Shown here piece by piece: positions 41,919-49,992 of a DNA stretch of 64,000 nt. The DNA comes from Pseudanabaena sp038230875 (GTDB lineage: Bacteria > Cyanobacteriota > Cyanobacteriia > Pseudanabaenales > Pseudanabaenaceae): positions 8,816 through 72,815 of the forward strand of contig JBBRMK010000006.1 of NCBI GenBank assembly GCA_038230875.1, written 5' to 3'. The notes beneath the pieces were generated by a model that had not been told where the DNA came from, searched no databases, and saw nothing but the letters and a program-made list of their open reading frames with translations. The translations under genes and the position numbers were made by a program. The number at the start of each line of letters is the position of its first letter. Position 1 is the stretch's first letter.

Positions 41919-41962
41919 AGAGTAAAGTCTATTATTTTTATAATAACAATAGACTTTACTCT
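41919..41962. repeat. Perfect 15-bp inverted repeat upstream of the cmp operon
   Basis: AGAGTAAAGTCTATT (41919-41933) and AATAGACTTTACTCT (41948-41962) flank a 14-base AT-only loop. It lies between the cmpA promoter region and the hemH terminator. It may be a second terminator for hemH or a protein-binding palindrome. Confidence 0.7.
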
Positions 41963-41978
41963 ATATAAGTTTCCATAA

Positions 41979-42010
41979 AAAAAAGGATTTCTAGGAAGTC
42001 CTTTTTTATG
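41979..42010 (-). terminator. Intrinsic terminator of hemH
   Basis: AAAAAAAAGGA and TCCTTTTTT pair around TTTCTAGGAAG with T-runs on both strands, six bases after the hemH stop in its direction of transcription. Confidence 0.75.
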
Positions 42011-42015
42011 AAAAT

Positions 42016-43029
42016 TTATATGGCGATCGCTGCGGCTTTAGTTGTACCGAGAGATTCCATTACTAATTCCGCGAGATCATTGATGAAGAGAGGATGGCTA
42101 TTTAAAGCAGGAACGCGATCAAAGTTATGAATACCTGCTGCTTCAGCAACTTCACGATATTCAATATCAATCTCTTGCAAAGTTTCGATATGTTCAGAAA
42201 CAAAACTAATTGGAACAACTAACAAATCTTTAATGCCACGCTTTGCAATACTCTTAATGGCTTCCTCAGTATAGGGTTGCAGCCATTCAACTGGACCAAC
42301 TCGACTTTGATAAGCGAGAGTATGAGCATTATAGCGATAATAATCGCGCCGCAAAGCTTGCATAATGCCATCGACACAGTTTTCCATTTCTGATTGATAT
42401 GGATCGCCATACTTCGTGACATATTTTACAGGCACACCATGCGCGCTGAAGAAAATATGCACATTTTCAGGTTCCGCAAAAGCTTGCAATTTAGCATCGA
42501 TCAATTCATTCATGGCGCGAATGTAACCAGTGCGCTCGTACCAAGACTTAATCGTAATTTTTTCGATCGCTTGCAGTTCAGGGTCATTTGCCCAGAGCGC
42601 ATTGAGTTGCTTGATGCTAGAACCACTAGTGCTAATCGAGTATTGAGGATATAAAGGCAACACCACAAGGCGGGTGATCCCATCTTGTTTAATTTTGGCG
42701 ATCGCTTCTTCGGTGTAGGGATGCCAATAACGCATCGCGACATAAACCTTGGCAGCGACTCCATGGCGTTGCAAGACATTTTCGATATTTTCGCCTTGCT
42801 CTTCGGTGAGTTGCCGCAAAGGAGAGCCGCCGCCAATCATTCGGTAATTTTCTTGGCTAATCGGAGCGCGACTAGCAGCGATCAATGAGGCAATCGGCTT
42901 TTGTAAAAAGGGGATCGGGAGGCGGATAATTTCTGGATCGGCGAACAGGTTATACAAGAAAAGGTAGACATCTTCTAACTTTTCAGGACCTCCTAAATTT
43001 AAAAGTAGTACTCCAACACGACCAGACAT
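42016..43029 (-). CDS. hemH: Ferrochelatase
   Basis: Inserts Fe2+ into protoporphyrin IX, the last step of haem synthesis. Motifs: GVLLLNLGGPEKLEDV at the N-terminus, IRLPIPFLQKPIASLIA, the catalytic His in FFSAHGVPVKYV near residue 200, and VPISFVSEHIETLQEIDIEYREVA with the catalytic Glu. The protein ends at residue 337 (TTKAAAIAI). Most cyanobacterial ferrochelatases continue with a linker and a C-terminal chlorophyll a/b-binding-like membrane helix (total about 387 residues); here this is missing. The final frame is clean and followed by a terminator, so truncation is old or original. Confidence 0.93.
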   Translation of the reverse strand: MSGRVGVLLLNLGGPEKLEDVYLFLYNLFADPEIIRLPIPFLQKPIASLIAASRAPISQENYRMIGGGSPLRQLTEEQGENIENVLQRHGVAAKVYVAMRYWHPYTEEAIAKIKQDGITRLVVLPLYPQYSISTSGSSIKQLNALWANDPELQAIEKITIKSWYERTGYIRAMNELIDAKLQAFAEPENVHIFFSAHGVPVKYVTKYGDPYQSEMENCVDGIMQALRRDYYRYNAHTLAYQSRVGPVEWLQPYTEEAIKSIAKRGIKDLLVVPISFVSEHIETLQEIDIEYREVAEAAGIHNFDRVPALNSHPLFINDLAELVMESLGTTKAAAIAI

Positions 43030-43323
43030 AAAACAATTTCCTAAAATTTATAAATTGATAGCTTTAGATTTGGGATAAAGCATTTTGTGATGCTTATCCT
43101 AAATATTCGATAATAAATATTTGATAATTAAATAAATAGAATTTATTAAGCGGAATTTTTAACTCTTAATATTTACTAATGTAGCGTCAAAATTTCTAAA
43201 AGCTTTATCTCAGACTTCTCATTAAGCGAGAGGTCGGCGATGTAAAGACGATTTACGCTCAACGCAACACTAGTTATAAGTAAATCTTAGCTCTTGTTTC
43301 TAGCTGACTGTGAATATACACGC
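43030..43323. other. Intergenic region, no gene seen
   Basis: About 290 AT-rich bases between hemH (promoter side) and the response regulator terminator. The hemH promoter is presumably here. No RNA gene or repeat family member is recognised. Confidence 0.4.
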
Positions 43324-43363
43324 AATAAAAGTAAAGGGGCGCTTTGCGCCACCTACTTTTATT
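43324..43363 (-). terminator. Terminator of the response regulator gene
   Basis: AATAAAAGTA...GGCGC-TTTG-CGCC...TACTTTTATT forms a long hairpin that overlaps the stop codon (43362). Confidence 0.8.
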
Positions 43364-43745
43364 ATTTCTCTAACCATTGCTTGACACAGGCTTCTAACAA
43401 ATCAATATCTAAAGGCTTTGTCAGATAATCATCACAACCTGAGGCGATCGCGGCTTCTTTGTCGCCCTTCATAGCATGGGCCGTGACTGCCACGATGGGG
43501 ATTTTCGCAGTGCGATCGCTAGCTTTGAGTTGTCTCGCAATTTCCCAGCCGTCTATTTCTGGCAAAGATAAATCAAGCAAAATCAGATCGGGATGATTTA
43601 TTTTTAGCCAATCTAAAGCAGCCTGACCATCTTGGACACAAGTGACGCGATAACCTGAGTCTTGAAACACATTCTCTATCAAAATTTGGTTGTCAGTTGC
43701 GTCTTCAACTAGGAGGATTATCGGCTGGCTTTTAAGTGCGGGCAT
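43362..43745 (-). CDS. Single-domain response regulator (CheY-like)
   Basis: A 127-residue receiver domain with all phospho-switch residues: acidic pair in LLVEDATDNQ, phospho-acceptor Asp in LILLDLSLPEIDG, Thr in IVAVTAHAM, and Lys in YLTKPLD. There is no output domain. The HAMKGDKEAAIASGCDDYLTKP segment is the type found in hybrid-kinase-associated receivers. I chose ATG 43745 (MPALKSQPIILLVED); longer starts add residues inside the DUF362 gene. The start overlaps the DUF362 stop by 14 bases, so the pair is probably translated together. Confidence 0.88.
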   Translation of the reverse strand: MPALKSQPIILLVEDATDNQILIENVFQDSGYRVTCVQDGQAALDWLKINHPDLILLDLSLPEIDGWEIARQLKASDRTAKIPIVAVTAHAMKGDKEAAIASGCDDYLTKPLDIDLLEACVKQWLEK

Positions 43746-44697
43746 AGGCGCTGAACGGTTCTTTAATAAACTTAATGTATAAATGTTTAAATGTTGATCG
43801 CAGGACTCTAGGCATTCCAAAGTCAATCGCCATCATCGTAGAGGGAAGTTTCCAGTCAGGGCTTTGTAGTTGAGCGATCGGATCGCCAATGACTTCAATG
43901 GCATCAAGATCACTGCATAGACCAGAACGGATTGCGGCGGCAACTGTAGGTACATCTAAGGGCTTAACTCCTAAGATCTCCACCATAACCCGATCAAGCG
44001 CAAAAACATCACAAGAAGCAGCTAAAACACCTAAATCTTTTGGCTCCCCACCGCTCGGTCCATTACCTTCATGTCCGACAATACCATCCAGAATAGTCAG
44101 TTCAGGATTAATCGCTCTAGCTGTCTCAATCAACATTTGGGCAAATCTTTCTACATCTTTGCCCGCTTCCATATGCCACCAAGCTTTCATCTTGCCAGGC
44201 ACACAACCAAATAGATTTTTCACACCAAGGGTAAGGGTCAGTTGCATATGAGATTTGACCTTAGGCAAATTAATTACCACATCTGCCTCCATCGCCTCTT
44301 TGCTCAAGCGTAAATGTTGCAATTCGCCTTCGCCCTCAGTTTCGTAACGTTTGCCATGAAACTCGACAATCGGCAGCCCCAATTCTTCGGCAAGGGGTAA
44401 CAAACCATTTGCCTTAGCAATCCCTTTAGCACTACCAAAAGCTGGACTATCTCCTAAAAACGGCTTTCCACCAGCATCTTGCACCATTTTGGCAACGCAA
44501 TATACTAATTCGGGGCGAGTAGTACATTCTTTGGTAGGACGTGAGCCTGTGAGCAAATTAGGCTTAAGTAATACGCGATCGCCTGATTTGACAATACTGG
44601 ACATACCTCCTAGCGGTGCAAGTACTGCCTCTAGCGATCGCATCAGCGATGTAATTTCGTAGCTAGAGGTATGTAGAAGACTGACGATTGGTTTCAT
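43732..44697 (-). CDS. DUF362 domain-containing protein
   Basis: The 321 residues contain the DUF362 core: VLLKPNLLTGSRPTKECTTRPELV, GDSPAFGSAKGIAKANGL, ADVVINLPKVKSHMQLTLTLGVKNLFGCVPGKMKAWWH and the glycine-rich IVGHEGNGPSGGEPKDLGVLAAS. In bacteria, many members carry a ferredoxin domain; this one does not. The molecular function is unsettled. It shares an overlapping junction with the response regulator downstream. Confidence 0.85.
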   Translation of the reverse strand: MKPIVSLLHTSSYEITSLMRSLEAVLAPLGGMSSIVKSGDRVLLKPNLLTGSRPTKECTTRPELVYCVAKMVQDAGGKPFLGDSPAFGSAKGIAKANGLLPLAEELGLPIVEFHGKRYETEGEGELQHLRLSKEAMEADVVINLPKVKSHMQLTLTLGVKNLFGCVPGKMKAWWHMEAGKDVERFAQMLIETARAINPELTILDGIVGHEGNGPSGGEPKDLGVLAASCDVFALDRVMVEILGVKPLDVPTVAAAIRSGLCSDLDAIEVIGDPIAQLQSPDWKLPSTMMAIDFGMPRVLRSTFKHLYIKFIKEPFSAYART

Positions 44698-44922
44698 GGA
44701 TGTTTCTAGAAGGTGGTGGGTCAGCGAACTACTTAAAAATATAACCTAGTAATATGGCTTTGTAAGGCTAAAAGCTCTTTTCTATGCGATCGCCCAAATC
44801 CGCGCTCTCTAGGTTTCTGTATGTATGGCTCAATGACTGTCAGCACGATTTGCTATAGCCCATGCTTTCATGGCTGGTATAATTGCATCATTTAATTACT
44901 GAACTATACATCTGCGGCAATT

Positions 44923-46215
44923 ATGGATCTTGAACTTCTCGCAAAATTTCAACAAATTTATAAAGATCTGGATCTGTTCCCGCTAGTTGAACCTGAGGAT
45001 ATTGCAAAATTTCGGGTGGATTATGGGATAGAGGTAAAGGTGAGGCTGAGGCGCGAAATTGAGGCTTCTGAGAAAAATGGCAAGTTTATTTTTGCGGGGC
45101 ATCGTGGTTGTGGTAAGTCCACGCTGTTGAAGCGCTTGGCAAATGAAATGGCGGATCAACATTATGTGGTGTTCTTCTCGATCGCAGATTTAATCGAGAT
45201 GACAGCAGTAACCCATACGAATATTTTATATGCGATCGCTTTATTAATGCTCAGCCATGCTCAAAAATTAGGCGTAAATGTCGCTGAAGATATTCGGGAG
45301 ACGGTTTTAGGTTGGAATATTACGACACGCAAGCAAACAAAAGGCGAAGAAACGAAAGGGGAATTAGGGTTTGAGGTTGAGTTTTTAGATGTATTTACCG
45401 CAAAGTTACAACGGGAAAAGAGTTTTCGCGATGAGTTAGAGACTACTTTTATCAAGAAAATTTCTGACCTAGTTGGCAAAATCGATCGCCTTGCGGCTGC
45501 CATTCAGATTAAGACCAAGAAGCCTGTAATTGTGATCATTGATGATCTCGATAAGTTGGATCTGCCTTTAGTCGAGGCGATTTATCGCGATAATATCAAG
45601 GCTCTATTTTCACCCCAGATTCGGATTGTGTTTACGATTCCTGTTTCGGCAATTCAAGAGCCGCAGGTCATGGGTGCGCTGAATTCAGAAGGGGTGGTGC
45701 GTCCGCATTTGTTTCCTGTGGCTAAGTTCTTTCCAAGAGATGATCGCCATAATCCAGAAGTGGAACCAATTGCTAAAAATCTAAATGTATTTCTGAAGGT
45801 GTTAGAAAAGCGGATTCCTGAAGGCTTAATCGAGCCGCAAACTGCCCGTGCGATGGTCTTAAAGAGTGGTGGGGTGATGCGGGAGTTGGTGAGGATTGCG
45901 CGGGAATGTTGTACGGAATGTATGGTGCAAATCGAGATTGAGCCAGATCGCGAAGATATTGTGATCGATCAGGAGATTCTCAATGCTGCCTTACAGAATT
46001 TGCGCCATGATTTTACGCGGCAAATTGGCAGTAGTCTTTATGATTTGCTAGTAGAGATATACAAGACTTCCGAGGTTGAGGATTCTAGTAATCAAGGTTT
46101 TGTGAAACTGCTGCATGGCTTGATGGTGTTGGAGTATGAGAATGCTTCGCTGTGGTATGGTGTGCATCCGATTGTGGTGGATTTGCTAAAGCAGAAGAAA
46201 CTGATTGAGGCTTAG
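44923..46215 (+). CDS. P-loop (AAA/STAND-type) ATPase of a two-gene module
   Basis: A 430-residue NTPase with Walker A FAGHRGCGKSTLLKRLA near residue 60 and Walker B VIVIIDDLDKLDLP near residue 205. The arrangement of a DDLDKL Walker B and a following sensor segment (IRIVFTIPVSAI) is typical of STAND/MNS-like AAA ATPases. The C-terminal part is winged-helix-like (YDLLVEIYKTSE...WYGVHPIVVDLLKQKKLIEA). It ends in TAG 9 bases before the TPR partner, so both are cotranscribed. Similar ATPase-TPR pairs are frequent in cyanobacteria and are suspected conflict or signalling systems, but no effector is known to me. Confidence 0.78.
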   Translation: MDLELLAKFQQIYKDLDLFPLVEPEDIAKFRVDYGIEVKVRLRREIEASEKNGKFIFAGHRGCGKSTLLKRLANEMADQHYVVFFSIADLIEMTAVTHTNILYAIALLMLSHAQKLGVNVAEDIRETVLGWNITTRKQTKGEETKGELGFEVEFLDVFTAKLQREKSFRDELETTFIKKISDLVGKIDRLAAAIQIKTKKPVIVIIDDLDKLDLPLVEAIYRDNIKALFSPQIRIVFTIPVSAIQEPQVMGALNSEGVVRPHLFPVAKFFPRDDRHNPEVEPIAKNLNVFLKVLEKRIPEGLIEPQTARAMVLKSGGVMRELVRIARECCTECMVQIEIEPDREDIVIDQEILNAALQNLRHDFTRQIGSSLYDLLVEIYKTSEVEDSSNQGFVKLLHGLMVLEYENASLWYGVHPIVVDLLKQKKLIEA

Positions 46216-46224
46216 AGCGTTACG

Positions 46225-47985
46225 ATGGAAACAGATCCTAGTCAAAATCAACGCAATTTACGGCGTTTGTTGATGTCCTTGCAAGCCAGCTATGGCAGGC
46301 TGAATTTGTTGATTGCGATTTGTGATAATTGGAAATATCGCGATGAGTTGATTGGTGGCTATGAAAAGGAATTAGCTGCTAAGGGAACAAGTTGCCATCG
46401 GGTCAGAATTGAGCGCCAACAAACGAGTTTAAAGCAATGTTTGCAGGATTTGGTATCACAGAAGTCGGGGTTACTGTCGGTCGATCAACCTGCGATCGTT
46501 ACGGTTTTGGGTGCTGACGAACTCTTAGGAATCCGACTCAATGAACCAAAATCGGCTCAGGAACAATTCTTTTTTTCGGCGCAATGGACAAGGGAAGGAT
46601 TACGCGATTTTAAGTTTCCGATTGTGATTTGGTTAACACCTGACATTGCGACATCCCTAGCCCAGCAAGCCCCAGACTTTTGGAGTTGGCGAGGTGGTGT
46701 GTTTGAGTTTTCTAAGTCTATTTCTACCTCTATTCAAGGTTTACCTGTAACCCATCAACTCAGCAGTCAAATAGACTCTACTCAAAAAACTTTTATCAAA
46801 GCCGATCCCGCAGATTTACAAAAACAGATCGACGAATTGATATCCCAAGATCCTGAATCACCTTTGTTAGCAAGTCTTTACCTTAGTTTAGGTAATGCTC
46901 ACAAGGAAAATATTCAATACGATCAAGCTGAACTCGCCTATCGTAAAGCCCTAGATTTATACGAACAACAATTAGGCACAGACCATCCCCATGTCGCCAC
47001 CAGTCTCAACAATCTCGCATTACTTTACGACTCGCAAGGGAAGTACAGCGAAGCCGAACCACTCTTTCTAAGCTCCCTCAAAATCAGGGAGCGTCAACTA
47101 GGAGCAGACCATCCCAATGTCGCTATCAGTCTCAACAATCTCGCAACACTTTACTATTCGCAAGGGAATTACAGCAAAGCCGAACCTCTCTATATACGAT
47201 CTCTCGAAATCAGAGAACGCCAACTAGGAGCAGACCATCCCGATGTCGCCACCAGTCTCAATAATCTCGCAGAAATTTACCGAGCGCAAGGGAATTATAG
47301 CGAAGCCGAACCTCTCTATATACGATCTCTCGAAATCAGGGAACGCCAACTAGGAGCAGACCATCCCAATGTCGCCGCCAGTCTTAATAATCTCGCATCA
47401 CTTTACGAATTGCAGGGGAAGTACAGCGAGGTCGAACCTCTCTATATACGATCTCTCGAAATCATGGAACGTCAACTAGGAACAGACCATCCCTATGTCG
47501 CATCCATTCTTAACAATCTCGCAGGACTTTACCAATCTCAGAGGAAGCACAGCGAAGCCGAACCTCTCTATCAACTATCACTAGAAATCTATGAACGCCA
47601 ACTAGGAGCAGATCATCCTGATGTTGCCACTAATCTCAACAATCTCGCAGGACTTTACGAATCACAAAGGAAGTACAGCGAAGCTGAACCTCTCTATCTG
47701 CGATCGCTAGAAATCTGGGAACATCAACTAGGAACAGACCATCCCTATGTCGCTAATAGCTTATTCAACTTAGCTGCTCTCTATCACAATACCCAACGCC
47801 ATACCGAAGCCCTGCAATCTATCCAACGCGCCATCCAGATTTACAAACAAAAGCTTGGCACTGAGCATCCCAAAACTCAAAATGCTCTCAGTTGGCTTCA
47901 GGTGATCAAAGCAAAAGGGGGAAAGGAAAAAGGTAAGAAAGAAAAAGAGAAAAAGAAAGGTTTTGGAGTTACTAATCGTTCCTAA
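46225..47985 (+). CDS. TPR protein with a P-loop-like N-terminal domain lacking a Walker A motif
   Basis: Residues 1-190 look like an NTPase-derived domain: LNLLIAICDNWKYRDELIGGYEKELAAKG, then IVTVLGADELLG and a FKFPIVIWLTPDIA segment, ending SWRGGVFEF. No GxxxxGK[ST] is present, so it is likely a non-hydrolysing (inactive STAND-like) module. Residues 210-560 hold about nine kinesin-light-chain-type TPRs of 42 residues (ADHPxVAxSLNNLAxLYxxQGxYSEAEPLYxRSLEIxERQLG). The tail is Lys/Glu-rich. The gene follows the ATPase at 44923 by 9 bases. Repeats are nearly identical in DNA, so number changes by recombination are expected. Confidence 0.8.
   Translation: METDPSQNQRNLRRLLMSLQASYGRLNLLIAICDNWKYRDELIGGYEKELAAKGTSCHRVRIERQQTSLKQCLQDLVSQKSGLLSVDQPAIVTVLGADELLGIRLNEPKSAQEQFFFSAQWTREGLRDFKFPIVIWLTPDIATSLAQQAPDFWSWRGGVFEFSKSISTSIQGLPVTHQLSSQIDSTQKTFIKADPADLQKQIDELISQDPESPLLASLYLSLGNAHKENIQYDQAELAYRKALDLYEQQLGTDHPHVATSLNNLALLYDSQGKYSEAEPLFLSSLKIRERQLGADHPNVAISLNNLATLYYSQGNYSKAEPLYIRSLEIRERQLGADHPDVATSLNNLAEIYRAQGNYSEAEPLYIRSLEIRERQLGADHPNVAASLNNLASLYELQGKYSEVEPLYIRSLEIMERQLGTDHPYVASILNNLAGLYQSQRKHSEAEPLYQLSLEIYERQLGADHPDVATNLNNLAGLYESQRKYSEAEPLYLRSLEIWEHQLGTDHPYVANSLFNLAALYHNTQRHTEALQSIQRAIQIYKQKLGTEHPKTQNALSWLQVIKAKGGKEKGKKEKEKKKGFGVTNRS
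46900..47775 (+). repeat. Tandem 126-bp coding repeats (KLC-type TPR)
   Basis: About seven head-to-tail units within the TPR gene, each 126 bases long, with long stretches of identity (for example GAACGCCAACTAGGAGCAGA). High identity between units indicates recent expansion or gene conversion. Confidence 0.85.
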
Positions 47986-47986
47986 A

Positions 47987-48130
47987 TCACAAGGGAAGTA
48001 CAGCGAAGCCGAACCACTCTATTTGAGAGCAGTGGAAATTTTAGAAGTTGCACTGGGCAATCAGCATCCAAACACAAAAACAATTCGTGGTAATCTGCAA
48101 TATCTTCGCGAGTCAATGGAGAAAAGATAA
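47987..48130 (+). pseudogene. Remnant of a TPR gene 3' end
   Basis: In the +1 frame relative to the preceding gene, 48 codons read SQGKYSEAEPLYLRAVEILE and continue to LQYLRESMEKR and TAA (48128-48130). This is the last TPR unit of the same kind of protein, without a start. It is probably the former 3' end of the gene, left behind by repeat recombination or a frameshift near 47950, or part of a deleted paralogue. The HicA gene starts directly after its stop. Confidence 0.75.
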
Positions 48131-48391
48131 ATGGGTAAATATGATAAATTTAGGCAAAAGTTACTCAATGGCGAAAGCGATAATAGTATTGACTTTGCTA
48201 CACTATGCCAGTTCTTAGAGAGACTTGGTTTCAGCGAAAGGATTAATGGTAGCCATCATATTTTTTACAAAGATGGTTTTGCTGAAATTTTCAACATACA
48301 ATCAAAACAAGGCAAAGCCAAAGCATATCAAGTCAAGCAAATAAGAAATGCCATTCTCAAATACCAACTCAGAGAAAACAATGCCGATTAA
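48131..48391 (+). CDS. hicA: HicA-family mRNA interferase toxin
   Basis: An 86-residue dsRBD-fold protein with the HicA signature: LCQFLERLGFSERINGSHHIFYKDG, in which the first His of SHHIF is the catalytic residue, and KAKAYQVKQIRNAI at the C-terminus. It cleaves mRNA in a translation-independent way when free. Its 3' end overlaps the hicB start by 11 bases, toxin first, the usual HicAB order. Confidence 0.88.
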   Translation: MGKYDKFRQKLLNGESDNSIDFATLCQFLERLGFSERINGSHHIFYKDGFAEIFNIQSKQGKAKAYQVKQIRNAILKYQLRENNAD

Positions 48392-48593
48392 ATACGAACT
48401 AATTATTTATTGGAGCGAAGCCGATAACGCCTTCCTCGTCGAGGTTCCCGAACTTGCAGGCTGCATGGCAGACGGACAAACTTACGCCGAAGCCCTAGCC
48501 AACGCCGAAGTCATCATTCACGAATGGATAGAAACAGCTCAAATGCTCGGACGACCCATTCCCACCCCAAAAGGACGACTAATGTTCGCATAA
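48381..48593 (+). CDS. hicB: HicB-family antitoxin
   Basis: A 70-residue partial RNase H-fold antitoxin: YELIIYWSEADNAFLVEVPELAGCMADGQTYAEALANAEVIIHEWIETAQMLGRPIP. No separate DNA-binding domain is attached, as in the short HicB group. ATG 48381 (MPIKYELI) is preferred to the 11-residue longer frame within hicA. Confidence 0.88.
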   Translation: MPIKYELIIYWSEADNAFLVEVPELAGCMADGQTYAEALANAEVIIHEWIETAQMLGRPIPTPKGRLMFA

Positions 48594-48626
48594 TATTGCA
48601 GCAATAAAATTTTAAAGAATAAAGAG

Positions 48627-48845
48627 ATGAATAGATATAGCATGATCCTAGAATAGTCGGACGAAGATGAACTTTATTTGGTAACAATTCCCGAATTTAG
48701 CGACCTAGTTCTCATGCCCTGCACCCATGGCAAAACCCGTACCGAAGCTATCCGCAACGGCGAAGAAGTAATCGAGATGTATCTAGAATCTTGGCAAGCT
48801 GAAGGCATTCCCACACCTCAACCGCGCTTACTGCAATTGGCTTAA
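48627..48845 (+). pseudogene. Second HicB-family antitoxin gene with TAG at codon 10
   Basis: From ATG 48627 the frame reads MNRYSMILE, then TAG (48654-48656), then SDEDELYLVTIPEFSDLVLM and on to TAA at 48843-48845. The HicB pattern (MILEWSDEDxLYxVTxPE) shows that Trp (TGG) was expected at the stop. The rest is intact, including the C-terminal YLESWQAEGIPTPQPRLLQLA. No hicA partner is adjacent, so it may be an orphan copy beside the active pair. Confidence 0.85.
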
Positions 48846-48945
48846 ATATCGAAAGCGCTAAACCGATCAAAGAAAAAGGAAAAGTGGCTTTTTGGGTTGG
48901 TTTCGTTGATGTTATCTTAGGACTTAGGATTAGGCGAAAAACAAT

Positions 48946-49197
48946 ATGTATCAAGTCACAGTCGATTATGCCAAAGCAAACCTTGACGAACTATGCGATC
49001 GCGCAGGTCAAGAACCTGAAGGAGTAGCGATCATTCGTGAAAATCGCAGTTATGTTCTTATCACCCAAGAAGAATGGGAATCTCTCATGGAAACTGCTGA
49101 ACTAATGCAAATCCCCAACCTTCTAAAACAAGTCGCTTCAGCCCGTCAAGAATACCAAAAAGGAGAAGCACTCACAATGGAGCAAATCTTTGGATGA
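48946..49197 (+). CDS. Phd/YefM-family antitoxin
   Basis: An 83-residue protein starting MYQVTVDYAKANLDELCDRAGQEPEGVAIIRENRSYVLITQEEWESLMET, the complete Phd/YefM DNA-binding fold. The C-terminal tail (LLKQVASARQEYQKGEALTMEQIFG) wraps the toxin in family structures. It overlaps the toxin start by four bases (ATGA), which couples translation. Autoregulation from an upstream palindrome is usual for this family. Confidence 0.9.
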   Translation: MYQVTVDYAKANLDELCDRAGQEPEGVAIIRENRSYVLITQEEWESLMETAELMQIPNLLKQVASARQEYQKGEALTMEQIFG

Positions 49198-49451
49198 ACA
49201 CTTATCAAATCCTCTTTTCCAAACAAGCTCAAAAAGATATAGCAGAACTCACATCTAAGCAAAAAGCAAAACTACAAGAAATTCTACTTAACGTCATTGC
49301 CATAAATCCTTACATTGGCAAAGCTCTAAAAGGCGATCTCAGTGGTTTACATTCCTATCGTCTTAATCGTAAAGACCGTATTGTTTATGAAATTTATGAA
49401 GAAGACAAAACCATATTAATCGTTCGTGCGAAAACTCATTACGGTGATTAG
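49194..49451 (+). CDS. YoeB/Txe-type RelE-superfamily toxin
   Basis: An 85-residue ribosome-dependent mRNA interferase with the pattern ILFSKQAQKDIAELTSKQKAKLQEIL, the IGKALKGDLSGLHSYRLNRKDRIVYEIYEEDKTILIVRAKTHYGD core and a C-terminal His-Tyr, as in YoeB/Txe (RxKxHY). Catalytic Glu/Arg/His candidates are the RLNRKDRIVYEI residues and the terminal His. Confidence 0.9.
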   Translation: MNTYQILFSKQAQKDIAELTSKQKAKLQEILLNVIAINPYIGKALKGDLSGLHSYRLNRKDRIVYEIYEEDKTILIVRAKTHYGD

Positions 49452-49459
49452 TCAATTAT

Positions 49460-49702
49460 CTAACGATGACAATATTTTGCATCCAATTCATCGCCCAAAT
49501 ATGTTTTATAATTTCTTGCTAAATCTGGTTCAGCATCCATACAGCCAATGAAATCCGACCAGCCTTGTGCTTTTCCTTCTGGATATCCTTGCAAAGTTGA
49601 AAAATAGCGTTTTTTAAGAACATCTACCAGATCGAAGATTATTTGCTGAGCATCAGGAGGCAATTCAGCGATATCTTTTTGAATAGTATCTAGCTTTAGC
49701 AT
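49460..49702 (-). CDS. Orphan antitoxin-like protein (DUF2281-type)
   Basis: An 80-residue protein (MLKLDTIQKDIAELPPDAQQIIFDLVDVLKKRY) with the N-terminal helical motif of antitoxins associated with PIN or RelE toxins. It is convergent with the YoeB-type toxin and has no partner on its own strand. It resembles in type, not in sequence, the antitoxin at 30197-30466. The C-terminal part contains WSDFIGCMDAEPDLARNYKTYLGDEL. Confidence 0.6.
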   Translation of the reverse strand: MLKLDTIQKDIAELPPDAQQIIFDLVDVLKKRYFSTLQGYPEGKAQGWSDFIGCMDAEPDLARNYKTYLGDELDAKYCHR

Positions 49703-49992
49703 AGGTATTTCCCTTTTAACATTGCATTTTATCTAATATTTCTAATCCTAGCCTCTAAATTTTTATAAAAGGACAACCATGCGGCACTTAAAAATGAGGG
49801 TCTGTGCTTAGTGACCTTTTACTTTTAGGAGATTAGTTTTAAGCGATCGCTTATTAAAGAAAATATTATCGATCCATAGAGGTATTGTGAGATCGTTCAT
49901 ACAGATTCAAGACTGCTTGCGTTAAGATTAATTAATTAAATCATTCGTTCTTGGCAAAATCACCTAAGAACTTTTTTATTGATGGAGTATTA

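Noticed and set aside
41658..42015. NtcA site upstream of cmpA
   Set aside because: Only poor matches were found (TAA-N8-TAC, TTG-N8-TAC), without a -10 box at the right distance.
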